From Favolaschia claudopus (lineage: Eukaryota > Basidiomycota > Agaricomycetes > Agaricales > Mycenaceae), in assembly GCA_037176885.1 (NCBI GenBank), contig JAWWNJ010000164.1, forward strand, positions 124,001 to 188,000: a DNA stretch of 64,000 nt, in the 5' to 3' direction. Positions 23,377 through 35,187 of the stretch are shown here, piece after piece (the stretch's first letter is position 1; the number at the start of each line of letters is the position of its first letter). The notes under the pieces were generated by a model. That model worked only from the letters and a program-made list of their open reading frames with translations, was not told the origin of the DNA and made no database searches. The translations under genes and the position numbers were made by a program.

Positions 23377-26300
23377 TCAAGTTCCTCCTCTGGAGGAACC
23401 TTCGACAAACTCGTCGCGACCAGCTTCATCTGCAGCAATGGCGTCGTCGAGGGAGATAGTCGTGGCAGCGGGCTCGCGAGTAACAGGGGCGTCCTCCTGC
23501 ATGGGAGAAGGCTCTCTGGCAACCTCAGCGTCCTCCACTGCTATCACCCGCACCTCTTCGCCTTCCTCTTCGTCCATCGCGGATCCCTGCGAGCCTTCGT
23601 ATTGCGAGTCGTATTCATCGTAATACTCGTCAGCACGAGTGCCATCAGGCATGTAGAACTCGCGCTCAGAGTCGGCGCGAGCGGTCTTGAAGAGTTTGGT
23701 GTAAAATTCCACCTCCTCCTCCGCAACAGAATCGATTCCAGGGATGACTTTGCCTTTAAAAGCCACCTCGGAACCGTTCATGAGAGCACGCAAGTTGGCG
23801 CGCGCGCGGAGAAGACGAGCATTAGCGAGCGTCACTTGCCGGTCACAGAGGACCTGGGAATAGTGAGCGTCGCGGAGCTCGTTGAAGGCGGAGTTCCAGC
23901 CTAAGGAAATAACGAAGTTAGAGACGCTGGAATTAAATAAGGAATCAAGGAGACGTACTTTGGTCTGAGAAGACCGTAAGCGGCTCCAAGTAATTGATGA
24001 CTTGAAGGTACTCAGGGATAGAGAAGCTATCTGAGCACCGAGACATGCCACTCTTAACGCAGGCATCACAGCGAGCGTGGCCATTCTCGCGACGGCACTT
24101 GCGATTGCGGACCATGCAATTTCCGCAGCCCAGGAGGCGCTATCACGAATGCTCAGGATCGTTGAAAGAACAGAGGGGAAGAGCGAATAGACTCACCAAA
24201 ACGCTTGTACCTTTGAGGAGAGAAGCTCGGAAGCTCTTGGGGAGGATCCCAAGACCTTCCTTCGCTGCGCGGATATCGAACGTGGTCGGCTCAAAGCCTT
24301 CCGCCTCGTAGGGGTCCTCTTTGTGAGCCTGAGAAGCGCCGCGAGTGGTGCGAACCTCAGCAGGGCCAGGGGAAGACTCGTCAGCCTTCTTCTTGCCCTT
24401 GCTCTTGCTTTTACCCTTCAAGGGCGACGGTTCCTCGCTATCGCGATTGCCCTTCTTCGAGCGTTTATGAGGTGGAGAGACTTCGGATTCGCCGTCGGAG
24501 AGACCGCTATCCTGGTCGTTGTCTCCAGTAGGCTCAAACGACTCTTCCTCAGCACGTTTGCGCTTGGAAGAACGAGAATTGGACGCAGTGTCCGACTCGT
24601 CGGCAGTAGTGCCAGCCGTTGCCTCCTCGTGCTCGTCGTTGGTCTAAAGGGAGACCATTAGCAATTAGGAAACTGATGTTAAGACAAGAGTCTTACTTTG
24701 GACGCGCCACGCCGGCTTCGGCGAAGACCAGACACAGGTGGGGCATCTGTCGCGATAACCGCGGTCGAGCCAGCCTGAGGGGTCTGAAGCGTCACATCGT
24801 CCTACAAGAGCATGAGTGACCAATAATGAAAGAAAGAATAGGTAAAGAGTACCTGAGATGTGCCCGCAGGGGTGGAGGCATCAGTCACGAAAGGATCGTC
24901 GTTGCCCATACCAACGTCTGGACCCTCCTCGCCACCAGTCGCAGAAGGCCCATCGTCAGGACCACGCGAAGCTGCGCCAGCTGCAAATCCAGCGGCGAAG
25001 GCACTACCAGACGACGCGCCCGAGCGCGGAGTTGGAAGTCTGACTACGGGGGCGGATGAACCAGCCCTGGGAGTCTGAGGAGCGGGAGCGTCCTAAGAAG
25101 GGACAATCAGCGCAAAGTACTGAGTAAAGAAACTTAGGACTTACAGTGGGAGCAGTCACAGTATCAATCGCGATAGGGTCAGGGCTGCTGGATCCGTCGC
25201 CAAAGTTGAAGAACTTGGCAACACTAGAAGGCGAGGGGCCACCGAGTGCGGGGCCAGCACTGCCAAAACTAGATGAGCGAGAGAGCGCTGGGGTTTTGCC
25301 TCGGGAGTGGACGAGCGAGACGACTCAGAAGACGGAGGCGTGAGAGGTCGCGCTAATGAGCCGCTGGGGAGAGGGAGGTTGTTGACTTTGAACCAGGCGT
25401 CGGCGACATAGTCGCGATGCGAGCAGTCGCGCCAGAGACTGAATTTTGGCGGACGAGTCCTCTTGCCACTAGGAAGACGGTATCTCTGTGGGAGAGAATA
25501 GCCCCAGATACGAGCTTCGGGCAGGGCGGCTTCCCAGCCAGGGTTGCGATCCTTCTCAGGAATGAGGGACCAGACTGTCCAAGCAGAGTTGAGGATGGCG
25601 TCGATGAAAGAACGGTTGTCGATGTTGCCGATGACCTGATCCAATTTGGCCTAAACATTGAGAAGCATTAGCTATCACGAAAGGTCAGAAAGAGGATGGA
25701 AACTTACCAAAGGGAAGACGCTTTGGTCCATTAGAGGCTTGATTTTGGCGACACTAGCTTCGTCGAACCTGCCCTCAACCTCAGCCCCTTGATAGGCGAC
25801 GAGGGCGCAGTAACGAATGAAACGGTCGAGGTATTCGTTGTTGATATCGCGGAGACAGGATTCTTCGTAGAACGTCGGCCCGAGCTCTGTGCAAGGGAAG
25901 TGGTCCTCGAACTCGATGATCCCGGGCAGGGTGAACTGCAAAGAGAGGTGCAGAATCTGAAAAACCAAGAAGTTTTATCAATATGAGATCTGTCACGAAT
26001 AAGGGACAACGTACCCTGCTAATGTCCCGACCCTCAAAGGACATGGGAAGGATGCGATAAGGCTGCTTCCATCGTCCGGGGTATGCCTTCTCGAACATCC
26101 TCCCAATGTTGTGGATGGCGACGAGCAGCCGGTCGAAGATCTCTGTGATGTCAAAAGCTTCGTAGTAACGGGAGATCAGTCGCTGAAAAGTTGAAGTCAG
26201 CGGAAAGCGCTGAAAATGAGCATTCGCGAATGCTCACAGCAATTGGTTCGAAATGTTGAAGGAGCCAGGCTAGCCAGTCGGGGTTCGTCTGGTGAGAGCG

Positions 26301-26680
26301 ATAGACGTCGCGGACGTAGGGGAGTAGCCAGATAGTAACCGGGTGGATGAAGAGTTGCAGACAGTGGACATCCGCGCCGTTGAGCGGGTAGTCGCGAACG
26401 AGTTCCGAGGCGTGGAGCGGGAAGAACGGGCGAAGTCCAGCTGGATAGCTGAAGTCCTCGGGCTTAAGCTTGTAAGGGACGATGTGACGTCCCTCAGCAG
26501 CTGCAGCCTGATACTGGATCACCGACATGGAGTCCAGGAATAGGGTGTGCGGGCTGACGCGAAAAGTGTTGAATGCGTTCTCGATGGTGAGGGCAGCGTT
26601 CTGAGTGACTTGAGCTGTAAAACAGCCCAAGGCAACCTGTGAGACTCTATACTACACACATAAGCCAGCCACGTACCCAT
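23377..26680 (-). CDS. Element 1 antisense gene A: Zn2Cys6-spaced protein, one frameshift
   Basis: Ten exons (26680-26677, 26614-26238, 26182-26015, 25956-25708, 25650-25145, 25092-24853, 24801-24697, 24643-24197, 24139-23959, 23900-23377) give about 933 aa if one lost base near 25294, in an A-run of the coding strand, is allowed for. Without that base the frame closes early. The N-terminal about 300 residues are an unknown helical domain (LKPEDFSYPAGLRPFFPLHA). A long low-complexity middle holds basic patches such as SKRKRAEEE and a KGKSKSKGKKK run. Exon 9 holds C-x2-C-x6-C-x8-C-x2-C-x7-C, which fits the fungal Zn(II)2Cys6 cysteine spacing. A coiled coil and an acidic tail follow. Element 2 gene i has the identical cysteine spacing and the same order of middle and C-terminal parts. 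The 4-nt first exon is the least certain piece. Confidence 0.65.
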
Positions 26681-27042
26681 GACAGTGAGCTAGGATGGTA
26701 GTTTGAGTATTCGCGATAGGTGGTTGTAGTGGGAAGAGCAGAGAAAGTGGGAGAAAAGCTGCGGCAAAACAAACATAAATCACGTGGATTTATTGATGCG
26801 CACGGACCCACTTTACTCGCGCAAACTCCGCACACTCAAAACACAACAATTGGCGGTTGTAGGCGTCAGTATAGGCAATAATGAACACTTATAAGTGTTT
26901 TCGGGATCTAAGCGAGGATCCCGCTGTCTATCAACGGAAGCAAATCTCGCAGGACCACACCGGTCGCGATAGCCGAGTTAGCCGAATGACTGTGGGAAAC
27001 ACTTTTGATAGCGCAAAGAGGGCGCAGAATAAGGACCAAGTG
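26681..27042. other. Region upstream of antisense gene A
   Basis: Noncoding stretch between gene A and the 3' hairpin. It contains TCGCGA-type motifs at 26711 and 26964. It is the likely antisense promoter region, but no convincing TATA box is seen. Confidence 0.45.
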
Positions 27043-27077
27043 TTGAGTGGGGACACTCAATTTATGAAAAGGGGAGA
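27043..27077 (+). promoter_or_regulatory. Element 1 3' hairpin and polypurine tract
   Basis: TTGAGTG-GGGA-CACTCAA is a perfect 7-bp stem with a GGGA loop. Six bases later AAAAGGGGAGA abuts the TGATAG of the 3' LTR, as expected for a plus-strand primer. Confidence 0.75.
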
Positions 27078-28403
27078 TGATAGACCCGGTATTGGGCCAG
27101 GGCTGAATTTATTCATTTTCAGTTCAAGTGCTATTGTATTAAAAGAGTAATACATTAAATACCACGGGAATACGCTCGTATGAGGACTGGCGTTTGCCTG
27201 AGCGGCCAGTTAAAGGATTATACACTAAGTGGGGGGTCTGGTACTGTCTACGACTGCGCTGGTATAGCGTGGAGTTATAATATTCCAGAACAGACCTATC
27301 ACGATAGGTCTCTAACCATCCGGAATAGGATTGGGAGTCACCCTGTGTTCCGACCAAAGGCAGAATGAGTGGGATATAACTTGGGACTTATAAGAACCTG
27401 CCGAAAGGCCAGAAGGAGTGTTTCCTGGAGGCAAGAGGCTTTCACGAATAATTCTATAAACCAATTGCGAGGGATTTGCGGAAGTAGAATATTCCTACAA
27501 AGGAACTACACGTCATGCCGAGTTGGCTGCCGCCGTATTACGATCACGGAGCAAGGTCCGAAGAGGGACAATGATACCAAGGGTATTACTGCCAAGTTGG
27601 GCAATATTGATGGGCCGCTGCGGCCCACTGTCATAACATAATGATCGGGATAAGGACTTGGATTGAATGCACTTTTGATCTATTTCCTGTTCTGGCCACC
27701 AAGGATAGGGCGAGGGCATAGCGGGCCCTAGTTTCTCTCACATTATACCCGTTTGTCAATGGTCCGGTCTCTTATTATTTATTAGTGAAAGGTATAAAAG
27801 GCATCGTTTCTGTACTGGTACTCTAGTGGATTCCCTCCTCTAGCTGTGAGCGTCAAGCCAGTGTCGGCTTCGTGAACAACTAGACGTTGGACTCCATTCG
27901 AGATAAACTCCAGAAGCTTATTTGTTTCTTTGGTTTGTTTCGTCAATATATATTGTCTGTTGGATCATCTCTTGAATTGTACGCGTGGAATATTGGAAAT
28001 TTTGGGAACTTACGCGTGGAATTATAAGAACTTTTGACCTACGGGACGCGTGAAACAGTTATCGGACATCTTACGCGTGGAATATATTGGCTTAACAAGC
28101 GACTTAAACACCTAAACCTCTTGAGAAGAGTTACATCTCAAACCCTTGTTGAAACCCACACTTCCTGTGTCAACATAGGACTCGTATAGACGTTCTCTGT
28201 ACAAAGTCAGCAATCGCGAAAGCTTAAGTTAGTATATTTTGAGTGTTAGAATAGTTGGATTGCCACAGTCTATACTGGACTGGAACCCCGAACCTCGCTC
28301 GTCGATCTCATAGTGGTTAGGAATATATTTAAGATTTGATTAGGGATTTAATTCCTTTCATTTCTTGGGTGTTTTCCATAGTTGCCCTATAGTCAGCGTT
28401 TCA
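27078..28403 (+). repeat. Element 1 right (3') LTR
   Basis: Nearly identical to 17669-18987, with the same TGATAG...GTTTCA ends. It joins directly to the left LTR of element 2, with no target-site duplication between them. Confidence 0.88.
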
Positions 28404-30202
28404 GCGTGTAGGTGTAGGCGTGAAATATACCGAAATATAAAATCACAAAATCTAATCCAATACGACGTGTGTGTGTGTGTGTTCGGGGTGGCGGGAGCAC
28501 GTATCGTCCCTCAGAATACTTGTGCAAGCTTCAATCAATCAAGGTTGCTACGTTTGAGCGGGACGAACTACTAGATTGTCTAGCGAGAACGTAGCGGGCA
28601 AAACGATTCGCAGCGGGAGAAGCGAAGAGTCACTCTTTCTGAGACTTCGAAATGAGAAATTCTGAGTCTAGCGGGGAGGGTCTCCGTGCCAATAGAAAAG
28701 CGTCGCCCGGTAGTGGATCGTCAACCGGCAAGAAGCTTTCTGGATGACAACCGGCGGGCAGAAGGCGCGGCTCAGCGGGACGGGGTTCTTATACGACCGG
28801 CGCGGCTCTGGCGAGAAGCGGGGCTCTTATGTCGATGGCGCAGACACTAACAGTGACCCGGGCAGTTACACCACTACGCGGCGGCGAGCTCGAACGGGGG
28901 TCTTGGTTATACCGCGGAACGGCTGGCACACGGGGCGTCGACGGCGCGGAATCAAGCACGAACGGGGGTCTTGGTTATACCGCGGAACGGCGAGAAACGG
29001 GGCTTCGTATTTCAGGAGGGCTCGGGCTCAAAGGCTGGCGGGGCTCTCAAGTTCTGGCGGCTCGGTATGCCACAAGTCTTTCCGTATCACTCGAGTCTCT
29101 CTCAGATATCAAGTCTAGTCTCTTTCAAAGTTCAATTCAAATTCTAGAGTCCGCTACAAACTGCCCTTGTCTACGGGTAGGTAATTGACTGAGTAACAAA
29201 AAGTACACCGGGAGATTAAATACATGCAGCGGGAGCAGAAACAACCAAATAAAATCATGATGAGAGAGTGTCCAAGTTTGATGCCGCGCCCGCTGGGAAC
29301 CAATGGTATATTCAGGATTGCGAGTCGTGAGTGAAAAGACTGCCTCCCGGAGAAAGTCCATGCGGGCGGGGTGGTATTGCGCCTTATTGCAGTGCAATGG
29401 CGTGCTGGTTGCCATGTCCCCGGGAGGGGACACGAAATGCTTCCTTCATAATATGGTCTTGCCGCTGGTCGAGTTGAAGTCGAAAGGGCTTCCCGCTGAG
29501 TAGTTAGTCAACGGCTCGACAGCGGTCAAGTTCGTCTCGTCTTCTATCTTCAGAACAGTCTAAGTCCCAGGGAAAATAGGGAGAGCCGAGTCGCGTTAGC
29601 GGCTCGCCACTCGCCGTTCGGGTTGTCCGCAATCAGCGGGAAATGCCCCGGCAACTCGCCATGTCCTTCTCATCATTCTGACAGAGCCGTTGGCTGGATA
29701 GCCGCTGGCTCCGCGGTGCTCCCGCTGGCAGTCGGTTAAGTCCCGGCTGTCCGTAATCAGCCGGCGTGCTCGGTTAAAGCCTGCCGGTGATCCCGTTCGT
29801 CGGTAGAGTGGTGGCCGTCCTGAGTTCGGAGTTGAACTCAGTATGGTCCCCCGCTAGATCTTCTTCATGTTGGTCGGCGGGTGAGCGCCTAACCTCAGGG
29901 AGGTTGGTAGTTCCTCTTAGTCGCCTCCAGCACCTTGAGATAGTAGTTTCCCACTAAGTCTCTTGGCCCGGCAGTTTAGAAATAGTCAGCGGCAGAGTCT
30001 CGCACCCATGTTTAGGGAAACGTCGCTAAGCCGCTGCTACCCGTTGGTGTCCCACCAGCTTGTCGGCTATCCACAGCAATAAGATACTGCCCGCGAGGAC
30101 GGGCATATCTTCTAGTATCCTAGCCTCACTTCTCCCGCTGATAGGTCTCGAAAATCGATAAATTCCGGGCATTTCATGCCTAGCCGCTGGGCGGCCCTAT
30201 CA
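28404..30202 (-). repeat. Element 2 3' LTR (left copy)
   Basis: Matches 47011-48811 with only a handful of differences. In element orientation it starts TGATAGGG and should end GTTTCA, but the last 9 bases are missing where it meets element 1. It includes a GT microsatellite at about 28468-28483 and two copies of a roughly 35-bp unit with ACGGGGGTCTTGGTTATACC (near 28898 and 28968). Confidence 0.85.
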
Positions 30203-30238
30203 TCTCCCCCTTTCTAGATTTCAACTCTCCCGAGTTGA
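30203..30238 (-). promoter_or_regulatory. Element 2 3' hairpin and polypurine tract
   Basis: On the minus strand: TCAACTC-GGGA-GAGTTGA (7-bp stem, GGGA loop), seven bases, then AAAGGGGGAGA against the TGATAG of the 3' LTR. Same layout as in element 1 with a different stem sequence. Confidence 0.75.
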
Positions 30239-30894
30239 CGACTTGTGATCGCCCGCTAGGGATCTTATCCATCTTCCCGGGGAAGGGGACTTCAAGACAA
30301 AACTTCGCCTTGGAATAATCTTAGATAACGAACGGGCCGCCAGTGAGGCCCGGTTCCCGCTCGTCCCCTTTGGTATTTCATGAGAGAAAACCTTAACGAA
30401 AGACTCGTGGCGACCTAATTTTAGATTCCCACTCTACTTCCGTTTGACAGCTTCTCGCCTTAACTTCTCGCCGCGGCCGGCGATGCCGTCATTTTCATTA
30501 TGAGGCGCCACCACTGCCATTTTCGGAAGTACATCAATTTGAGAAGCACTAGGGTCGAACTCTAACCCTGCGCTCTCTAAGGCCGTTGTATGTGGTCGCA
30601 ATCTGGAATGTTTTGGATCAAAGAAGCCGCAGCGACCCCCGCTTCTCCATTCAAATGTTTCTCATGAAAATTTTCCAGAGAATCCCATCAAACATTCAAA
30701 CTCCGACCTCGAGAGGTATAAAGAGTCGAGAGGATTTTGGTAGGTTCCCCACCGATTCCCCAGCTTGGGCACCCCCTTGACTCGCTCCCTCTGGCCCTTC
30801 TTTCTGTCTTTCTTACCCGGCGACGATCTTGAGTGCATTGCACTGGGGGACCACTTCTTCCTACCCGCTCATCTCGCGACGTCTCATCCGCGAA
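30239..30894. other. Upstream region of antisense gene i
   Basis: About 650 bases without a supported exon between the 3' polypurine tract and the first ATG of gene i. It contains several CCCGCT-type motifs and a TATA box at 30717. Confidence 0.5.
30717..30723 (+). promoter_or_regulatory. TATA box of antisense gene i
   Basis: TATAAAG lies 172 bases before the ATG at 30895, on the strand of the antisense genes and outside the LTR. It suggests that the antisense genes have their own promoter. Confidence 0.45.
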
Positions 30895-33800
30895 ATGGCT
30901 TCCGATAAAGAAACACCCCGCCAACGCCCGCCGGCTTCAGCTTCTCGCTCCGTCCACCGTCCTTCTAGAGTTCCCACCCGGGCAACTTCTCCTGTTTCGA
31001 CACCTGCGCCAAAACAGACTCCGGCTGCTGCACCGTCGGCGGCTCCGTCTTCCCAGGCCCCGCCAAGTCGACTCCTCGAATCAACCTTAACGACCACATC
31101 GATTTTTGGTCTAGCTGGCGCGGCCGCCCGGGACAAGTTCGAAAAGGCCAAGAAGCTCATCACCCCGGGGCCTTGGACGAGACGCCCACCGCTGAGGTAG
31201 CCGAGATCATCGAAGACCTCCAGGAGGAGCTCGTGAGTGTTCATTCCATTCCTTTTGTACCGCCCGTTTACTGATTCAATCGGCCAGGGCATTCACCGGG
31301 CAGGACTTAACTTTGCCAAAGGCAGCGAAGAGAAAGTTCCCCCGATGGCCATCGCGTTCAGCTACTACCTCGGGCGGCAACTGAAGAGAATTGATCCGCA
31401 GCAGCATCGCCCGGAGCTTTGGAAGCTGGCCATCGGCAAGAAGGCCATGGAGGACCTCAGTGTAAGCCCTCTTCTGTCCTCTATTCAACCTGCACGGCTA
31501 ACTTTCCAAACTTTTCCTAGCTCACGGTCCCTAAGGAGCCGACGGCCAGCATTTCGAGTTTCCAGGTTCCCGAGCTCCCGCCTCGGCTAACGCCTGAGGA
31601 TTTTCGGCCGGCCAAGGCCACCGCGGTGAGTCCAGTCCCTTTATTGAAGGTCGTAACTGACACCCGCTAGGCCTCTTCCTCGTCAGCGAGGCAGTTGTCG
31701 TCGAAGGGCGACGACGGCAAGCCCAAGGCTCGCGCCAAGGCCGCCGCGGCTCTTCCAAATCCACCAAGAGCGGCGGCAAGCCTGCTGCCGACTCTGAGCA
31801 GTCAGCCAAGCCGGCCCCGCGCCTAAGGTAAGAACTTCTATCCTTTCTCGGTTCTTTCCTTACTTATCTCTTTTTATCTTTCCAGGACGAAGATACTCCC
31901 CGGGAGAAAAAGCCCCTCCCGAAGTTCAAGAAGACAGTGAGTGATTCCTTCCAACTGAACTCCAGCGGCTAACTCTTCGTTTCAGACAGACACACCCACC
32001 ACTGAAGACCCCGGCCGAGTCACTGTGAGGAAGCGCAAGATCACGGTGCCCGCCGACTCGCCCCTGGCTGCCGCCAGCGGCTCGAAACGCAAAGCCTCCG
32101 CCACCGCCGAAACTTCACCGGCGAAGAAGGTCAAGGAGGACAAGGAAAAAGGCAAGGGCAAAGCGCCCGCCCGTCAGGAGGTAGTAGTTACTCGTTGTTG
32201 CCCTAAATGTAAGGCGGACATAGAGTTAACTATAAATTTTTCCTAGACTCCCCCGCTCGAGTACGTCTCCGAATCCGAGGTCAAGGCTTCCAAGAAGCCT
32301 ATCGTTCGTAAGTGAACTTTTTAATTTTCAAGTACAAACGCCCGCTGAATCTTTCCTTCATAGTCATCACCAAACCCCCGCCGACGAGGAAGGCCTCCAC
32401 ATCAAAGCCAACCCCCCGCCACCCTCAAGAGGATGTGTTGATTGACGAGGTGCCGTCGATGACCAACGTCGTGGCCGACATGGCCTACCGCATGATCATC
32501 CGCAACCTCGGTATCAACCCGGTGAGTCTTGGTTCACTTTCTTTCAACGTTTATCTCGCCCGGTATGAACCAGACCAAATTCTAGAACCCGCCGACCACC
32601 AAGAAGGCCAAAGGAGAGGGCTTTGTTATTCCTAACAAAGAGCTCCTCAAGAAATTCCTTTCTGCCTACCCGAACGCCGCCATGCGCAAGGAGCTCCCGA
32701 TCGACCCGGAGCGGGGAATGTTCGCCCTCAGCTCTGACAATTTCGTGACAACCCTCGAGTTGTTCCTCGCTCAGGTAAGTGCCTCAGACGGCTGACTGGG
32801 TTCTCTTCTAATCCTTGTTTTCGCCTCAGTACGGCCCCCGGTGCATCCGTTGTATCCACAACGGGTCGGAGTGCGATGTCTCCGCATTCCCCGCTGAGTG
32901 CTCCGCCTGCGCCAGTTCGAAGTCCAAGAAAGACTGCACTTTCTTGGCTACCGGCGAGGAACTGAGCCTCATGGGCACCGAGCTCAAGGAATGGACCTCC
33001 ATGACCCGCCGGGTAAGAACTAATAATTTCTATCTTTCTCCCGCTGACCGTTACTTCGCAGAGTGGTACGACCTCAACGAGGACGTGAATCAGGCCAGCG
33101 CGACCATTTTCTCGATTCAAAACTCGCTGGAAAGCGCCTATGCCCACCTTCGCCGCAAAATGTTCAAATTGCTGCACGCCATTCTCACCACCCGCCGGCA
33201 GGTCAAACGTGAAGATTCGTCGCCCGCTTCGACGGCAAAACGGTCGAGGAGCGGGAGGAGCACATGGAGCACATGCTTCGTATTGCGATGACCCAGGGGA
33301 TGCACGCCGGCACGGATATCAACCAAATCCGCGCCTGGCAATTCTTCCCGATGGCGCTCCTCGACGAGGCGGACGTCCCGATCTTTGGCACAGCCTATAA
33401 CTTCTATAAGGCTTATGACGCCAACGACCGGTCCGCGCCTCTTGGCTTCTTCTTGATTCCGTCGGACGATAAAGACAAGCGGGCGCCTGAGTTCATACAG
33501 GTCGAGGTAAGCCCTCCCCCTTTCTAAATCTTATCTATCTCCTTATTTCCTTCGCAGCCGGACGACGGCTACGAGGTCATCTTCAAGGAGGACGAAGAGG
33601 GCGAGAAGATCCCTGTCTCGTCGACCGGCCCCGACGGCTCGAGAGTTAGAGCTCGCGCCCACAAGGACGGCGACGGCCCGCTCGAACTCGATCCCTTGGA
33701 CTTCGATGGGCATCCGCTGCCTTACAGCGCCAAGCACCAGAACGTGCCGGGTTTCTTCCGTCAGTTGTACGCCCGGGGAACTTTCATGGAGGCTCCTGAT

Positions 33801-34406
33801 GAGGAAGTCAAACCTCCCCGCCGTCGCAAAGCTCCCGCCGCTAGGAAGTCCAAGGTCAAGTCTGACCCGGTGGTTCACGACGACGAGACCGACGCGCCCA
33901 ACGACGAGTTCCGCCCGCCGCCTTCTCCCACTGAGGAGGAATCGGCTGACGACGGCCCGCTCGACGGTAAGTCCCCTTTTCAATTCCTTCTTTCATAAAT
34001 GCTTGCTAAGTCAATCTTGCCCGTCCCAGCCATGGATCTCGGATCCCACCCGCCGACTCCAGAGCCACGATCCCGCTCGAAAGGCAAAGGTCGTGCCGAT
34101 GAGCCTGAGGACGAGGAGTTCGTGAGCGACGCGGAAGTCGTCGCGCCGGTGACTGAGGTGGGTCACTTAGCACTCGAGCGGGACTTCTTGGCTGAAGCCT
34201 TCGCTTTCGAGGAGGTCTCTAGCGGGGACGAGTCTGAGGAAGAGGACAGCGAGGACGAGGTCGCCGGCAGCGTTGCCGAGCAACTCGACGACGAGGACGC
34301 GGACGCCATGTCTGTCGAGGAAGGGGACGCCGCCGAGGCTGACGCAGTTGGAGAAGTCGACGACACCGTCGAGGCCTCCGTCATCGACCTCGACGACTAT
34401 GCCTGA
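30895..34406 (+). pseudogene. Element 2 antisense gene i: Zn2Cys6-spaced protein with frameshifts
   Basis: About 13 exons can be followed, among them 30895-31232, 31288-31461, 31521-31625, 31671-31827, 31986-32180, 32364-32521, 32586-32774, 32829-33012, 33064-33506, 33558-33966 and 34030-34406. At least three single-base frame breaks are needed (near 31170, 31740 and 33220), so this copy is damaged unless the sequence has errors. The protein starts with a Pro/Ser/Ala-rich segment, then basic patches (RKRKITV, KGKGKAPAR), then in 32829-33012 the cluster C-x2-C-x6-C-x8-C-x2-C-x7-C, a helical segment, and a very acidic end. The cysteine spacing equals that of element 1 gene A, and middle and C-terminal parts follow the same order. 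The N-terminal parts of the two do not look alike. Confidence 0.62.
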
Positions 34407-35187
34407 GCCGGTGAGTCCAACTAGTACTTCCTTGACTCCTTCTGACCCTTCTTTCCAGAGTTCCTCGTGGGGTGGGCGGGCGGCAAGTGAGCAACTTGCC
34501 TATTCTTCCCGCTAAGTTCGACTTCAACTGACTTCTTTCTCAGAAATATTTTTCTGTATTCAATAATCGCGGGGGCCGAGCGGCCCCCAATATCATCAAA
34601 AGCTACGGGTACGGGTCCCATAATCCCGCTGGTTGCGAAGGATCTGGCCTGGTGGAATTCCACCCGCCACGATCCGTAGAAATAAAAATCAAATGCCCCA
34701 AGTAGTACAGCAGCATGTGCCGGCCAAAGAGCCGATGAATAAAAGCTTCTTGAATACCGCTGCTCCTTTCTTGTGTGAAATCTCTAAGTCCTTTTAAGTT
34801 CCTAAGTCAGAGTCCCCGGCTAGATTCTCCTAGTGATTTGTAAGAGCTTAAAGCGAGAGATTCTGGCTAAGTGCTACGCCCGTCGACTTGAGTTCGACCT
34901 GGAGAGCGAGCTGAACCTTGAACTTCCGAGTTTTTCAACATGCCGAGCGGCAACGGTGCTTATCACCGGGGTCATCAGATAGCGGGGATTGCCCGCGGCA
35001 TCTCATCCAGCTATCAGCGGCTGTCCTCGGACTCCACCGGGTGGCTAGTTCCTCATTTCTCCCGCTGGTCTCGTAAGAGTGGTAACGTAGAGTAGGACTG
35101 GCCCGGCGGCCCGAGCTGCCCGCTACCGTACTTGTATAGTCGATAGGGGTAGATAGCCAATCAAACCATCTTTTTCCTTCAATCGTC
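34407..35187. other. Spacer between antisense genes i and ii
   Basis: No convincing exon. CCCGCT/AGCGGG-type motifs recur (for example near 34507, 34624, 35062). It should contain the 3' UTR of gene i and the promoter of gene ii. Confidence 0.45.

Larger units (their letters stand above)
17669..28403 (+). mobile_element. Element 1: LTR element lacking gag-pol, with an antisense gene module
   Basis: Two LTRs of about 1.32 kb flank 8.1 kb. A primer-binding site follows the left LTR and a polypurine tract precedes the right LTR, so the element reads on the plus strand. No protease, RT or integrase is found. Instead the inside carries three spliced genes on the minus strand (A, B, C). A TCRCGA-type motif occurs about 40 times across the element. 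It resembles a LARD, a large non-autonomous LTR element, and shares LTR ends, primer site and antisense genes with element 2. No target-site duplication is seen: the left flank ends CGCGC, and the right end abuts element 2. Confidence 0.82.

Noticed and set aside
17669..28403. CRISPR-like array suggested by the repeated TCGCGA motif
   Set aside because: The motif is degenerate and irregularly spaced, and the host is a eukaryote with spliced genes; no repeat-spacer order exists.
28744..29188. Gly/Arg-rich frames in the element 2 LTR (also at 47351-47796)
   Set aside because: They arise from the GC-rich repeated units of the LTR and are disrupted by single-base indels between copies.
30829..31292. 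Minus-strand frame of 143 codons in element 2, considered as an env-like gene
   Set aside because: It is the reverse of gene i exon 1, with no signal peptide or membrane segment. No env-like gene was found in either element.
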